Shown here: positions 14,101 to 27,113 of the stretch, piece by piece
Layout of the letters: the number at the start of each line of letters is the position of its first letter
Position numbering within the stretch: the stretch's first letter is position 1
Assembly: GCA_013397845.1 (NCBI GenBank)
Contig: VZTG01007782.1
Coordinates: 174,779 to 238,778 of the forward strand
Length of the DNA: 64,000 nucleotides
DNA from: Melanocharis versteri
Lineage: Eukaryota; Chordata; Aves; Passeriformes; Melanocharitidae
Direction: 5' to 3'
The notes under the pieces: generated by a model
The model's input: the letters and a program-made list of their open reading frames with translations, nothing else
Told to the model about the DNA's origin: nothing
Databases searched by the model: none
Translations under genes and position numbers: made by a program

Positions 14101-15054
14101 ATTTTGTAGTCCTTCCAAGAGGACTTTGGAATGCTTCTGGTTTTCTCACAGAATCAAAACCACACCACTGCAACAGCTCAGCATCACAATTTTGTGTAGC
14201 ACAGTGACACACTTTTTATAAATGACAACACAGAGCTTTCTGTCTATGAACAGGTGTTCAAAAATAAAAGGCATTGGAAGCAACAGCAAATGATCAGAAA
14301 TCAGCGTGAAATCTGTGATGGCCTTTCCCTGATTTCCAGCATGTCCTCAAGAGTAGGGATGTCGAGGTCCTAGAACAAAACTTTAAGAGACATCCTCAGT
14401 CTGGGAGGAGTGTGCCAGTGTAAGCGTGTGTGGGTACCGGACTGAAACTATGGCAAATGTAGCAACTTTCCTTGATATGAAATTATATTTCCAGATTGGC
14501 CATTACTTGCAGAATTCCTATTTAAACATTCAGTAGAGTAATAATCTGAAAACAGCTCAAGTACAAATTGAACAACAAAATGAAGCTCCTATAATCTACA
14601 TGCAGGACCCCAGCGAACAGCGAGTAATCGCCTCTAAAGTAAATATCTTTTGATAATACAATGAAAATTTGCAGTTTCTGATGAAATTGCAACCTGTTTT
14701 CTACATCCTATGAAAGGTTAATGAAAATTAAAAGTTTAAGCTTATTTGTAAATAATCTATAAGCATTATTTTTGACCAGTATGTTAATAAAATCTGATTT
14801 ATTAAATATTTGAAACATGAAACACATCAACACCTTAATTTCAGTTAATTAATTAATGCAAAATTTATTAGAAATATAGTTTTATTAGAAACTTAACAAA
14901 CTATTTTCTGTGACTTTACCACATTAAAAGCAATGTTCCAGTTTATTTCTTTGAATGTCATATACATACCAATAAAACGCATCCAAAAGAAGCAATAGGA
15001 GATACACACACTTTGAAAATGAACAGAATAAACTCCTTCTTTAGTACCATGAGA
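8144..15054. other. Non-coding interval with one enhancer-like segment
   Basis: No gene or transposon recognised. Most of it is AT-rich unique DNA. The stretch 11060-11260 is treated separately because of clustered transcription-factor-like motifs. A GC-richer patch at about 12880-13540 has several short overlapping open frames but no exon signature that I can support. Confidence 0.5.
11060..11260. promoter_or_regulatory. Candidate cis-regulatory element (clustered motifs)
   Basis: Seen directly: homeodomain-type TAAT/ATTA cores (around 11071-11090 and 11155-11160), a perfect inverted repeat AGGTGTGT-TT-ACACACCT at 11132-11149, a forkhead-type core TGTTTAC across its centre, and an adjoining CACCTG E-box at 11145-11150. 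AGGTGTG is the T-box half-site, and here two copies face each other. Known: such motifs are common in vertebrate developmental enhancers. Inferred: that this segment is an enhancer. Motif clusters also occur by chance in AT-rich DNA. Confidence 0.25.
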
Positions 15055-15130
15055 TTTTTATTTTTATTTTTATTTTTATTTTTATTTTTATTTTTATTTT
15101 TATTTTTATTTTTATTTTTATTTTTTTTTT
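15055..15130. repeat. (TTTTTA)11 hexanucleotide array followed by T10
   Basis: Eleven perfect units of TTTTTA (15055-15120) followed by ten T. No interruptions, which suggests a young, unstable microsatellite. It lies about 240 bases from the assembly gap. Confidence 0.95.
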
Positions 15131-15355
15131 GTTAGCTATTACATGCAAATGAAGAGTTTTCATGAATATGCAGAAGAAACATAATATCCATTAATAGGCC
15201 TCAAACAGTAGTTTCAATATTAGGGTCAAGAGTTCTAGTCCTAAATTAGCTGTAAACATTTTGGAAATTTCTAGTTTATCAAGAAATATATTTTTAAGCT
15301 TCAGAACTTTCACAAACTTGAGGCCGATGGGGTTATTCCTTTTTAGATATAATCC
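15131..15355. other. Short non-coding spacer before the gap
   Basis: Unique AT-rich sequence, nothing recognised. Confidence 0.5.
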
Positions 15356-16218
15356 TTTTTTTTTTTTTTTNNNNNNNNNNNNNNNNNNNNNNNNNNNNNN
15401 NNNNNNNNNNNNNNNNNNNNNNNNNNNNNNNNNNNNNNNNNNNNNNNNNNNNNNNNNNNNNNNNNNNNNNNNNNNNNNNNNNNNNNNNNNNNNNNNNNNN
15501 NNNNNNNNNNNNNNNNNNNNNNNNNNNNNNNNNNNNNNNNNNNNNNNNNNNNNNNNNNNNNNNNNNNNNNNNNNNNNNNNNNNNNNNNNNNNNNNNNNNN
15601 NNNNNNNNNNNNNNNNNNNNNNNNNNNNNNNNNNNNNNNNNNNNNNNNNNNNNNNNNNNNNNNNNNNNNNNNNNNNNNNNNNNNNNNNNNNNNNNNNNNN
15701 NNNNNNNNNNNNNNNNNNNNNNNNNNNNNNNNNNNNNNNNNNNNNNNNNNNNNNNNNNNNNNNNNNNNNNNNNNNNNNNNNNNNNNNNNNNNNNNNNNNN
15801 NNNNNNNNNNNNNNNNNNNNNNNNNNNNNNNNNNNNNNNNNNNNNNNNNNNNNNNNNNNNNNNNNNNNNNNNNNNNNNNNNNNNNNNNNNNNNNNNNNNN
15901 NNNNNNNNNNNNNNNNNNNNNNNNNNNNNNNNNNNNNNNNNNNNNNNNNNNNNNNNNNNNNNNNNNNNNNNNNNNNNNNNNNNNNNNNNNNNNNNNNNNN
16001 NNNNNNNNNNNNNNNNNNNNNNNNNNNNNNNNNNNNNNNNNNNNNNNNNNNNNNNNNNNNNNNNNNNNNNNNNNNNNNNNNNNNNNNNNNNNNNNNNNNN
16101 NNNNNNNNNNNNNNNNNNNNNNNNNNNNNNNNNNNNNNNNNNNNNNNNNNNNNNNNNNNNNNNNNNNNNNNNNNNNNNNNNNNNNNNNNNNNNNNNNNNN
16201 NNNNNAAAAAAAAAAAAA
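15356..16218. other. Assembly gap (835 N) with T15 and A13 edges
   Basis: N bases occupy 15371-16205. The left edge is a run of 15 T (15356-15370) and the right edge is a run of 13 A (16206-16218). Apparent open frames across it are meaningless because N codons are not stops. The content is unknown. The opposite homopolymers on the two sides mean the gap is not simply one homopolymer. Confidence 0.97.
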
Positions 16219-17608
16219 GAAATCCACATTAATTTTGTTCATATAACAGTATTACTGTAATTTTCTATAGCCATAAATAAAACATTTTAATTATATCATT
16301 TTATACACCGTGACTACAGAAATAACTGGAAGTCAAGGAATACACTCTATATCATCTGAAAGTGAATTCATTAGTATCAACTACATGCTTGATAAAATTT
16401 AAAGTGGGTGGAATCTGCACCTGCTATGCAAAAGTCTGCATTGTGTTAATGAGTCAACATGCATGCATCATACATTAATGGTCTATTTCTTAACCACGAG
16501 AGGCGTGTTTGTAGCATATGTTTTCAGGAAAATTTCCTAGACATTTTCCAGAGGAAGAATACTAGTGATACACTGCAATGGTATCTAAAAGTACCGCTCA
16601 GAATTGAAAGCTAATATTGCCAGGCATTTTATAATCATGCAAGACAGCCAAACATATGAATTAATGGCATTTGGTCCAGTGTGACAGTGTGAATAAGTCC
16701 AAGCTAGAAAAAGAGATCATTGTTATATTCTTAACTATGTTTTTTTTAGGAAGGAAAATATTTCTTTTTTTTTTTTTAAAAGATAAATTACATATATGCA
16801 ACAATGTCTCAGTGAAGTCCTTTGGATTAAGGAAATGCTGCACTGCACACGTGCTACAGACCCATTAACAAGCAGTAAAGTGGCAGTTTCCAAAGAAAGA
16901 TGGTCTCGTGCTAATGCTGTGGGGCAGAGATGATGCAGGCAAAACTTCAACAACTGCTCACACTCATCCCTCAGGATCATCCTCACAGCTGGAAAGATTT
17001 CTACTCCACAGCCCACCTAAAGGGAGGGTGAGTGAGGGAACATAAAACGGGCTGCCACTCTTTGTAGTAACCAAACACACCCTTGCCAGAAACTTATTCC
17101 ATGGAAACCACTCCAGTGTGATAATTCCTAAAGCACTGCTGTCACAAGTGTTTCTCTTCCTGGTAAATTATTCTCAGCAGTAAAAGCTAGGGGAAGATCT
17201 GCAGGCAAAAGTTGGGGTCTGCTATGCACATATACAAAGTTTTTCTGTACATAATAGTCATACAGAGTGTATGGGAAAGTGGTTTCTTTTGTCTCTTTTT
17301 CAGATAACTCAAGCTGAAAATCTTTTAATTGTTATTTTTAAATCTTTCAGCATTCAGCTGAATCCAATATTGGGACTATATTGGTATTTTATACATTTGA
17401 CTCTCAGATTCTGGAGGCAATGTCAAAGAGCCTAGTCTTTTTCCTATCACAGATCTGAAGCTTTTACAGCTGCTTTCTCTACTATACACTTTGTTTTGTA
17501 CACACTTCAACTTGAGAAAATAACTGCAAAGCAAATCATAAACAAATACATAAAATTGGCAAAATTTGTCAATAAATGTAAGCATTTGCTTTGGAGCAAA
17601 AATAGATC

Positions 17609-17627
17609 TTTTTTTTTTTTTTTTTTT
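17609..17627. repeat. T19 homopolymer
   Basis: Nineteen consecutive T. A read on the other strand would be an oligo(A) run. No retrotransposed sequence was recognised on either side. Confidence 0.85.
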
Positions 17628-20600
17628 AATATGTATTCGGCAAATTGTAGTGATCTCAAAAGTTATGAACATTGGCAAAAAGTAAGAAAGGCTGTCCGGC
17701 ATGGAGAATTGAATCTTGACATTGTATCAGGATCCAGACTTGCAGTCCAAATACAAACATATAAGGAGTCTCAGAAGAGTACAAAATCTAGCAGTTTTTA
17801 ATATTAATGAGGATTTTTTACTATAGGATTAGATGTTCCTCCTTTTTATTACAGAATTTAGGACACAAGCATAAAAAAGTCACTTAATATAGTATTGAAA
17901 AATAAAGGGACAAAACCCTTATATTTTCAAAACGCTGACACTTCTGGATTTATTTTATTTCCAACAAATCCATGCTCAAGGTGCTCATCCTGACTTCTTC
18001 CCCCTTAACAATACAGAGATGCACCTGCTGAAGGATTGTTTCATCACATTATTTTTACTAAAGATGAGATGAATACCACCCTTTGTTTTCACAGTCCTTT
18101 TCCAATTACAGGTATAGAATCTCTTTTTCTCCTTGATGTATTTCCTTACTTGTATGAAGAGACAAAAACTTGGTCTACACATGAGTAAGATTTTGCCCAA
18201 GTTGCCACAAGAGGTAGTTTGACACATGCTTTAATTGACCTCCATATTTAATTTAACAAAGGAAAAGAACAACGTTTTGCATTTCTAGATTGACTGATCT
18301 GTTGATCTTCTAAGAGGAGCACTTGCAAAGAGTTCCTCTTTAGTGTTCCTGATCAAGTGTTGCAAACAACACTAAATCAGACCTCATCAAGACTTCCTCT
18401 GACTGCATAGAAATTCTACATCTAGATATGTAACTCAAGTAAGGATAACTATGATGTCCTGATCTACTCACACTTTGCTCTGGTAGTAGACAATAAAATT
18501 ATAAAAAATATACAGCCAGTTACCCTTGGCTTTGCTGACACTGCCTTGCCAAGGACCACTCTACAAGCAGAGCTTTCTACCACCTTTGGTTGGCTGAGAG
18601 TCTTTTCTGATAGCTGAGCCTCCAATTTCCAGACAAGAGCTCAATTTGTCTTGTCATCAAGAGAACTCCCAACAAACATTGACCTCCATAAGTTTTAGTA
18701 CATAAAAACTCTCTCCCAGCTCAGAATGAGCTGGTGGCTTCCCACAAAACAATGACATAATACCAATATTGCAGTATTTCCATTGGCTACCCTCAAGGTT
18801 TCCCAAAGGCCTGTGGTTCTGGAATGGATGGTTGTGCTGCTGCAGTGCCACAGTGGTGTGCCTGCCACATGGACAGAGGTCATTTTTTCAGGAAACTGAA
18901 CTTTCTCAGGTTCATAGTGCTGTGGCATTGCTAGGGCAGCTAGGAAGAAATACAATTGATCCAGGCAGATTGTTAATAAATTACTTGGAAGCACTTGCCA
19001 TAACTGATAATAATGTACATTTTCCTTGCAGTTTTTAAGTACAAAATTTATGATTAATGTAAAATTGCCTGGTGTTCAGCTGTTGCTACAGTATGTGCAA
19101 TGCTTAGCTTTCTAAAATGAATGACCCCATGAAAAACCTTAGCATTTGGCAATTTTGGGGATGTAATGAAGCATAATTAAAATGATTAAGAAATAAATTG
19201 AAGGAAAACAGTTAAATGGTCTAGGAGTGAACTCCAGCAGTGCCACAGGAAGCCTGCATAAAGTCTCAGTTATCATATTATTTCAGCCATTTCTGCAGCT
19301 CCCCAAAGCTGGGGAACAGAAACACGTAAGAACACACGTGGCAGGAATGAATGAAGCAAAGATTTAAACTCAGCAACATATATCACTAATGATGATAGGA
19401 TCTATGAAGCGTACATGGGTCTGTTAGGTTCAGAAAGGCTCAGATAAGAATGCAGTTGCTTTATATCTCACCAAAACACAGAAGCAATACTGCTGCAAAC
19501 CCCTGCTCACAAGTTCTCAAGTTATTCCCTACATTTAAAATTGTTCCTGGTAAAAACTGTAATGGCTCTCTAAATAATGTTTGGTGAAGGCAAATATTGT
19601 CATTCAAACAGAACTATAGACATCTGTGCTCATTTATAATAAATTATTTTCGTTTAATTTTATTTATAGATGTATTAGGAAAATTCCACCTAGTTGGAAA
19701 ATGTAGAGAAATAATAGCCTGACACCAGAGTCAAAGCTTTCTGCAGTATCATCAGCTGAGAATGCAAAGGTCATTCTCTTCTGGTATTGAGGCAGGTTCC
19801 TTATTGATTGTTTCTATGCCAGAAAAAAAAAATCAGATTAAAATAAAAGTAGTTTCTTAGTCTCAAGCAGAAATGAAAAATAGCTCTTGGGGGGAACAAA
19901 AGAAAGGCAATCAAAATTACTGTATTGTGCCAAATGCAGCCAGTTTCAGCTTGTTTTGAAAGATCCATTCACATAATCATAAAAGAAGACTTTACAGGAG
20001 AGGTACTATAATAATCAGTGTTTTGTCTGAAAATAGGTCATTAATGTGAGTATTAGATGAGATTAACTTTGCCACGTAATTGTTTTATTCTGCTTCAGAT
20101 TATTTTGTGCAAATGCATGTTAAAAAAAAATTAAAATCAAACAAAAAAAAGCTATTCTGAATGCACAGAAAATCATCAGAAGGAAGCCAGAACTCTCTCT
20201 CTCTGTATTTAGAAACACATGGTTTCTGTACATGGAGTGCCCCTCTGCTTGTTATTTGATAAAGTGCATTGAAAGGGAATCTCTCTGTCAACAATAAGGG
20301 CATCATAATTTGCAGGATATCAATACTCCTGGTAAAAAACCCAACAACTTCTTTTAAGAGTATTATTCTCCTGGAAATAGGAGCACTATGGCACTATAAA
20401 CTGTGCCATATGACTGGCTTTTCCCCAATCACAGTTCTCATTTTCAGCCTAATGGTGTGGAAAGAGCTTTTCTCTGTCCTTAACAGTCATAGGATATAAC
20501 CTGTATTCACACCTGTATTCACGCCTGGGCTTAAGGTCTAAAGGATAAAATTGTCTTTTATTTGGCAATGCTTAAAATGCCCTGCTTCTTTCAGCTGAGA

Positions 20601-21838
20601 TAAGCTGCACCCTGGTTTGGATACATTTTCAAAGCAAACATGACTTTGATAATTAATGCTGCTTACAGTACAGGAGAATTTTACCCAAGTCGCATTTCAC
20701 AATGAACAAGGAATACGCAGTGTGTGAGAGTTCACCCCTATTCAGGAGACACCCACAAAGCCTGTGAAGTGCTACCTATAATTCTGAAGACAGAGTATAA
20801 GTGAGGATTAAGTGCTGCAGTGATTTAGGGCTGCCTGTCTGTCCAGAGATAAATAACAAACACACTTGCGCTGAAATTTATATCTTCAGGCACGTACCAA
20901 AACCCAGCTCAGGATGGATATAGCAATATTTCCTCTTTATTTACTTGGCTCTAATGAGTAGTACCCAAGCTGTGTGTAAAATGTCAGTTTAAGTTCACTT
21001 AAATCCTTTTTTGTCGCAGGCTAAGATTTTTCAGGTATAATTAGACCTTGAAAATTAGTTCATTAACAGCACCACATCCTGAGGATTTCAAATCATAACT
21101 ACAATGGATGTCCTGAATTTTAAATTGTCTGAAATAGCAAATTGGCAGCTAGTGGGTTTTTCAGTCTTAATTACCTCACCCAAATTTATGTGAATTAGGT
21201 AGACAGGGCTTTTCAGTGTCACCCATTTTTTGGTGTCACAGGTTAAATTTCTGTATATTTACTCAGTCAAAATCGTTCCTATTTTTCCCCCAAAGTCTAC
21301 ACAAAATCTTGCTTGCACAAGTTTACATTAATTTCATCATTTAAAAATTTAATATATATAAGCATACCAGCACCTAGGATTCATACATTGCAGAATAATA
21401 CTCCATTGGAAAAACTGTCTGCTTCTTCACTCCCCCAGATCTCCTAAATATATACATTTTTTGATGTTTTAATTGCATGCACACACATTGTATGTGCATA
21501 CCCATGTTTTGTCGTCTGGGTGTTAGCAAAATGACAGCATAGCAAAAGAAAAATTGAATTGTACTACTCATTCCCAGACTTTAAAATCTTGGTTTGGTTT
21601 TGTTTTTAATTTTTTTCAGATATCATTAAATTAGTTTAAAATAGTTAATATGTTGGTAGTAATCAAGGAAACATGTGCCTATGTCTCCAATGAATTTCAA
21701 AATAATTACACTTATTTATTGATAAGTTGAAGTGTGGCCTTGCATGTTGTCTTTTTTTGACTTGTTAACCATGGATTATTCAGACTGCCCAACTTCTGCC
21801 ATGGTTTCTTGTGTTCACAGGGAGGTAACAAGAAAAAT

Positions 21839-21862
21839 AATCGAAGTATTAATCGAAGTATT
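21839..21862. repeat. 12-base tandem duplication
   Basis: AATCGAAGTATT is present twice, head to tail, without mismatch. It probably arose by replication slippage. It gives a short repeated peptide in an open frame at 21809-22156, which otherwise has no recognised content. Confidence 0.85.
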
Positions 21863-24800
21863 AATGCTGCAGCGCTTGGATGTCAACTGCTAAGCCCCTT
21901 CCTGCTAGGTGATGGCAGGATGGAGATTGCAATCTCTGCCACCAAGATTTGCAACCAAAACTTGTCACTGGGAGCTGGGGAGGAGGGGATAAAAATAAGA
22001 TGGAAGGGGCACTGGTCCTGGCCAGCCAAAGTCCGTAGTTATAAATTGCCTCCTTCTAACCTGTTTACAAAGTACAAGTGTGTTAAAGTCTTAGAAGAGG
22101 AGGGACTGAGGAACTGGCTTACCTATATTTATAAAGTGCACATCTATTGTCTTTGAGAAAACCATTCATTAGCTCTTTGGAAGGGTGTTGACAATGTGTA
22201 GCTCAGTGCAAAAATGGAAGGGAGGCTTCTACCATGTCATATCTCCATAGCAAAGTCGCTGCTCAAATAGCCCTGATCCTTAGCTTTAAATAATAATATA
22301 ATAATCAATAATATCTAATAAATGCAATAATATATTGAGCATCATAAAGCATCTAGAAACTTTGGAGCTTGCTTTACTTACAATTTGATTTTATTCTGAA
22401 TTCTCTGAAACAAAAGGGCTATGAGCTTACAAACTCTTGGCTTCTTTCCTTTGAAGAAATTGCCTAAGCAGAGCAGAGCAGAAACCACATAGGTTCCACC
22501 AGTCTTGAGTAGGTCCCATCATTAACTGGCCATAATCCAACCACCAGAATGAAACCTGCCACTTACCCATGAAAAGTAATTTTTTCCTGACTGTGTTTTA
22601 CAATATTATGCACATAATTGTAGAGGGCTGAGTTGTTGCTTATTGTACTTCAGCCTGATGTTTGTTCGCATTATAAACACCTGATAAACCATCTTCTGTG
22701 ATACTTGTGGACATCACTACTGTAATTAAGCACTTATATCTGCCAAAGCTGGGTAACAAGCTGGAACGGTAGCTGAACAAATTAGTGTTCTAGTGTGTTT
22801 ATCCTGCTGCATTCAAATGACTGCAGGTTTTTATCCCTGACAGCACCAGCTGGGTTGGGAATCATAACAATTGTTTATATTGCAGCTTAGAATTTCTAAG
22901 CTTCAATGTGCCTGATCAAATGATCACTCTTTTGGGAGGAGCAGAGAGGCTGCCTTCCCTCAGTGAGCTGACACTAACTCCTGTGCTATTGCAGGCTGTG
23001 CTGCCCTGGCATTTTGTATGGAAGCTGTATGGGATTAAAGATGTTAGGATAAGCACAGCCAACATGGAGTCAGGGAGAAATTGTGTCTTCTTCTTTACGG
23101 GTTGTTCTTACCTTATGAATCAAGATGTTATAATGCAATGAATCTTTTCTGGTGAGCTGTCTGGACATTTAACACTATCAGACCTGCTCCCTACAATATA
23201 TATTGTTATTACACCCGGGAAAAACTGTGAAAAGCTGACATTCCTTGTTCAATTACCTCTGGCTCAGTGTGTTTTTATTCACTGTAGAGAACTCAATGAA
23301 AAATGAGCCTGTCTTCTATGGAAATGTCAGTCACCGTAATGTACTATGTATTCTCTACAAGCTGATCTATGTAGTCCTTTGAAGACGTTAGTTTGTTTGT
23401 TTGTTTTAAGAAAGGGTGTAATTCTAAGAGAAAAATGAAAGTCTCTGTTGTGAGCACACTGACGCAAAGAAAGGCTGGCTGTGAAGTTGGCATCTGCTTC
23501 AGAACAAGGAGCAACAAAATGAAGGCTTGTATTTTTCGTGCTCCAAGATTAAAGGACAGCAACTAGAGCCTTTTATATCATCAGAAGCAAAGCCTGGCCA
23601 GGGAGCAGAGGAAGTTGTTGTTATAGGCATTTTGTTTTTTATCAGATGAGAAGCACCCCAGAAGATTCACTGAAGCTGCCCTCTGTCTCACCAAACCCCA
23701 ATGTTTTTCTTGTGTGCCTTCCATCTGCCCCTTGGCATGGTAACTGAGGAGTCATAATACAGCAATAAACCCAGATGGCTGGCTTCATCAAGAGGAGGTA
23801 CCCATACTATATTAGATATGGTTGTAAAACTGCATTCTGAAGCCCAGGTAAATCTACTGAACTTAATAAGGTCATGAAAAAATAATAACACTAATATAAC
23901 TTCAGGGTTAAGCCTTGAATCCAGAGTAAGATATTAAATTTGAATATTTCTAAATGATTTCTTAGACAGACTCCTTTTGCACCCAATAGTATCTTTTTTT
24001 TGCAAACAGAGAGAAAGAAAAAGTATTTATCAGTCCGGGTTTATAAGTTAGGTGCAGAAATTATAATGTTTCATTATGGAAATAATCCCTTTCTTTCAAA
24101 TGAACAAATGTAAGAACTGTATTTAAAATTTAATATTCATGTGCATTTTGGAGTCAAAATAGGCAAAGTTCAAATAAATCAGGGGCATAACAAACTAATT
24201 TTCTTGACTGACTAGACATTCAGGCTGCTGAGGCAAGAGACAGTCATTCCTACAATTGCTGTGGCCATCTGTTTCCCTGTGTCTCGGAGCAACGATTCCT
24301 GACTAATGCACTTCGTGCAAAAGCACAGACTTTACAAGAAGTGACCTGTAATTATTTATGAGTAGTCTAACGAAGAAATTAGTCAGTCTACAAAAGTGGG
24401 AAAAGTATCACTAACAATACTGGTCAGACCAAAAATGAAGGCTGGGTATATTTTTTTCTAACCCTTAAGACTTAGGACAGCACGGAATGTCCATGCTCCA
24501 GTGAGCTTAACATTGTTTGTACAACAGTCTTGGAGGATACTTTCCAGACCTGTGGTCATAGGTAGTGTAACATAAATAGTGAACTTTTTTGTGGACAGCA
24601 CTGCTTCGAAGTATTTGCTTTCCCAGTGCAAACTGATAAACAGACCCCTGCAGAGAGACCAGTGCTGATGCAGAGAAGAGCAGTGAAAAGCAACCCTTTC
24701 CTTCCTGCAGCACAAGCAGCAGTCATTGTCCGTATAATCCTGCATTAGGCACAGCCTTGGAATTATTCCTGTTTGTACTTCCAGTGAAACAGTGTACCAA

Positions 24801-25869
24801 TGGACATATGGAGAAGTAAGGAAACAGAACAGGATATATCTGTATTGTTGTGAGGCTTCATCTTTTCAGTTACTGAGTTTTCTTGTAGCCACAAAGATAT
24901 TCAAGGAGATGGACAACAATTTCAGGGTCAGCAATGAGGTGGGAGAGGAAAATAGGATAAAATGAAAGGGAATGGGATGCAGCGATCATGCAGTAATTTC
25001 AGTGGCTGGTAAAAACTTTCTCAATCACAAGCCAGTATCTGCAGCTACTGTGATAAACTGTCAGTATTAGTGGCATTACCCAATTAAATGTTCACGAGTT
25101 GTCAATATAGCTGATCAATGGTGGTGCTTTTTGCCTGTTCCTGAGACTGTTCATGTGTCAGGGTTTCTTACATTAATTCTCTTGCACTCTGCCTGGGCCT
25201 TCCTAGCCGTGGTAACCAAGAACCGCCCCACCTGTCCAACAATGATTTTCGAAGTGCAGCAGCAAGTATTATATCTGCAACGTGCAGACCACCCTGGAAT
25301 ATTACATAAATATTTTGAAGCTGAAATATTCAGCTGTTAGGAGTCTCCTTAGAGATTCTATTTGAAGGGAAAAGTCAGGGTTACCCTACAGGAGATGTCG
25401 TACTGAGCAGAAGGTGCAAAATGAGCTATCAGACACGCTATAGTTTCTTGTGGGGCGACAGCAGATAGGAAAAGAAACATGGGGGAATAAACTGGAAGGA
25501 TGGAAACTGGTTCCTTTCATAGGAGATCTGCAGCATGGTACAGACAGGCAGGGTTGATGGTGCTTGGAGAAAAAGTCTGGATCCCAGCGGAAAGCATGGT
25601 GCTATGGGAACAAAACCTAGCAGAATTTTTACAATAATCCAAGTATACTTAATGTAACAAAATAATAATCTCATTTTTTTATCCCTATTTCCCTACCAGC
25701 AATGTGCCATTAGGCAACAACTGGCCCTTTTCTAATTGCTGGGTTTAAGGAATAGCTCATTTTCTTCACAACTTTGGCCAGCCTGCCAAAACCTCCAATT
25801 AATTCCAAATATAGCATTCTCTGGTGTAGCATGAAAACCCCTGATAGTGGCTGGAGTGTATTAAGTTGC

Positions 25870-26003
25870 TGTACACAAGTCAAAGAGCCCACAGACAGCA
25901 ATATCTTTCCAATGCAATCAAGCTGGGTGAGAATTGAATCAGCAAACTGGAATCCAGGTGGTCCATATCCTCCCATCTCTGACCCACTGAGCCGTCATTT
26001 TTC
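25870..26003 (-). mobile_element. Possible ancient tRNA-derived SINE relic
   Basis: Read on the minus strand, the segment starts with an A-box-like GGCTCAGTGGGTC (complement of 25981-25993) and about 40-50 bases on has a B-box-like GATTCAATTCT (within the complement of 25930-25943), close to the spacing in tRNA-derived polymerase III promoters. The wording GCTCAGTGG ... GATTCAATTCTCACCC resembles the tRNA heads of old amniote CORE/MIR-type SINEs. The body downstream on the minus strand (towards 25700) was not matched to a family, so the far boundary is arbitrary. It could also be a decayed tRNA pseudogene or a coincidence. Confidence 0.35.
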
Positions 26004-27089
26004 CTACCAACTGTCCTGGAAGTCAGGACTTTAGCAAAGTTTTGCTGTTGCTGTCTAAAAGCGCTGCAAAGTGGTATGAAGGAAAAAATCAGCAAAAAGC
26101 AGCACAGTCGGTAAGAGTCCAGCAGGACTCTACAGAAGTTCTACAGGCACACAGAACTGCACCGATGACATTCACCTGCCTGTTCTCAGAGGGTGCTCTA
26201 GAGGGCAAGTCTCTGTTGCATCCATTTGAATACTGGCAAAGGATTCTTCACAAAAGATGAGCTAAAAATGCCCATAAATTGTTGGCTAGTATGAAGAATG
26301 GACTCCCCCCAAACACCCCAGACTCTGGGGAAAGACCAGCCAGAGAATTTTGACAGGGATCACAAGTAATGTATTATCATCCAGACATTCCAAGACATGT
26401 ATTTCTTTATAGCATTTAACATTTATCTTTCAGCATTTGTCACGATCTTTTGCAACTATGGCCTTTTTTTTTTACTTCTTCTTCTACAATTCATATCAGT
26501 AAATCATTGTTTTATCAGGGTATAAAAGTGACAATGTTGCTTTTACTGTCAGATATAGAAAAAATTATACACAAAACAATGCTTTTCCAATTCACTCATA
26601 TTTCCCCCACTGTATTATCTCAATTCTTCTGCTTTTATGCTTTATGAAAATTTCAAAAAGAAATCAACATATGCTGCAAGTTTGTGTGGTGCTCTGTTGC
26701 TTTAGTGAGTTTCAGCAAGCAGAAATTAAAGTCTTTCTGTCAAAAGATGGTCCTTATGTTTAATTTAGAGTTGATCACAAGGCCAGTAGGGTTGCAGGGG
26801 TGTTTTAAAACCTTTCCCTGTAAAAACTGGAGAAGAATAGCGCTTGCACAACTAATGGCTGAGCAAAAATATTATCCAACAATCATATAAAACTCAGAGG
26901 ATTAATTTACTTTTAGACGTCATCAGCCCTGAAGGACTCATTTGCTAACTAGCTCATGGAAATAATTAATGCTAGAGGTCATGTGATCTTTACATTAAAA
27001 TGTCAAGAAAATAATTTCCTGCGACTCTCATTAGCACAAAACAAAATAGTATACAATGTAAACACCCACGTTTTCCAGTCCAGGCTTTC
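26004..27089. other. Non-coding interval
   Basis: No gene, repeat or RNA recognised. Short open frames at 26042-26260, 26450-26647 and 26684-26890 have no recognised content. Confidence 0.5.
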
Positions 27090-27113
27090 ATTATTTATTT
27101 ATTTATTTATTTA
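27090..27113. repeat. (TTAT)n microsatellite
   Basis: About six tandem TTAT units. Confidence 0.9.

Larger units (their letters stand above)
16219..25869. other. Gene-poor non-coding interval
   Basis: AT-rich unique DNA. Small repeats only: T13 at 16765-16777, T19 at 17609-17627, a 12-base tandem duplication at 21839-21862 and a short GTTT run near 23391-23408. Open frames of 60-115 codons occur on both strands, none with a recognised domain and none with convincing exon borders. Confidence 0.5.

Noticed and set aside
15261..16242. Open frames of about 300 codons on both strands
   Set aside because: Artefact of the N gap, which contains no stop codons.
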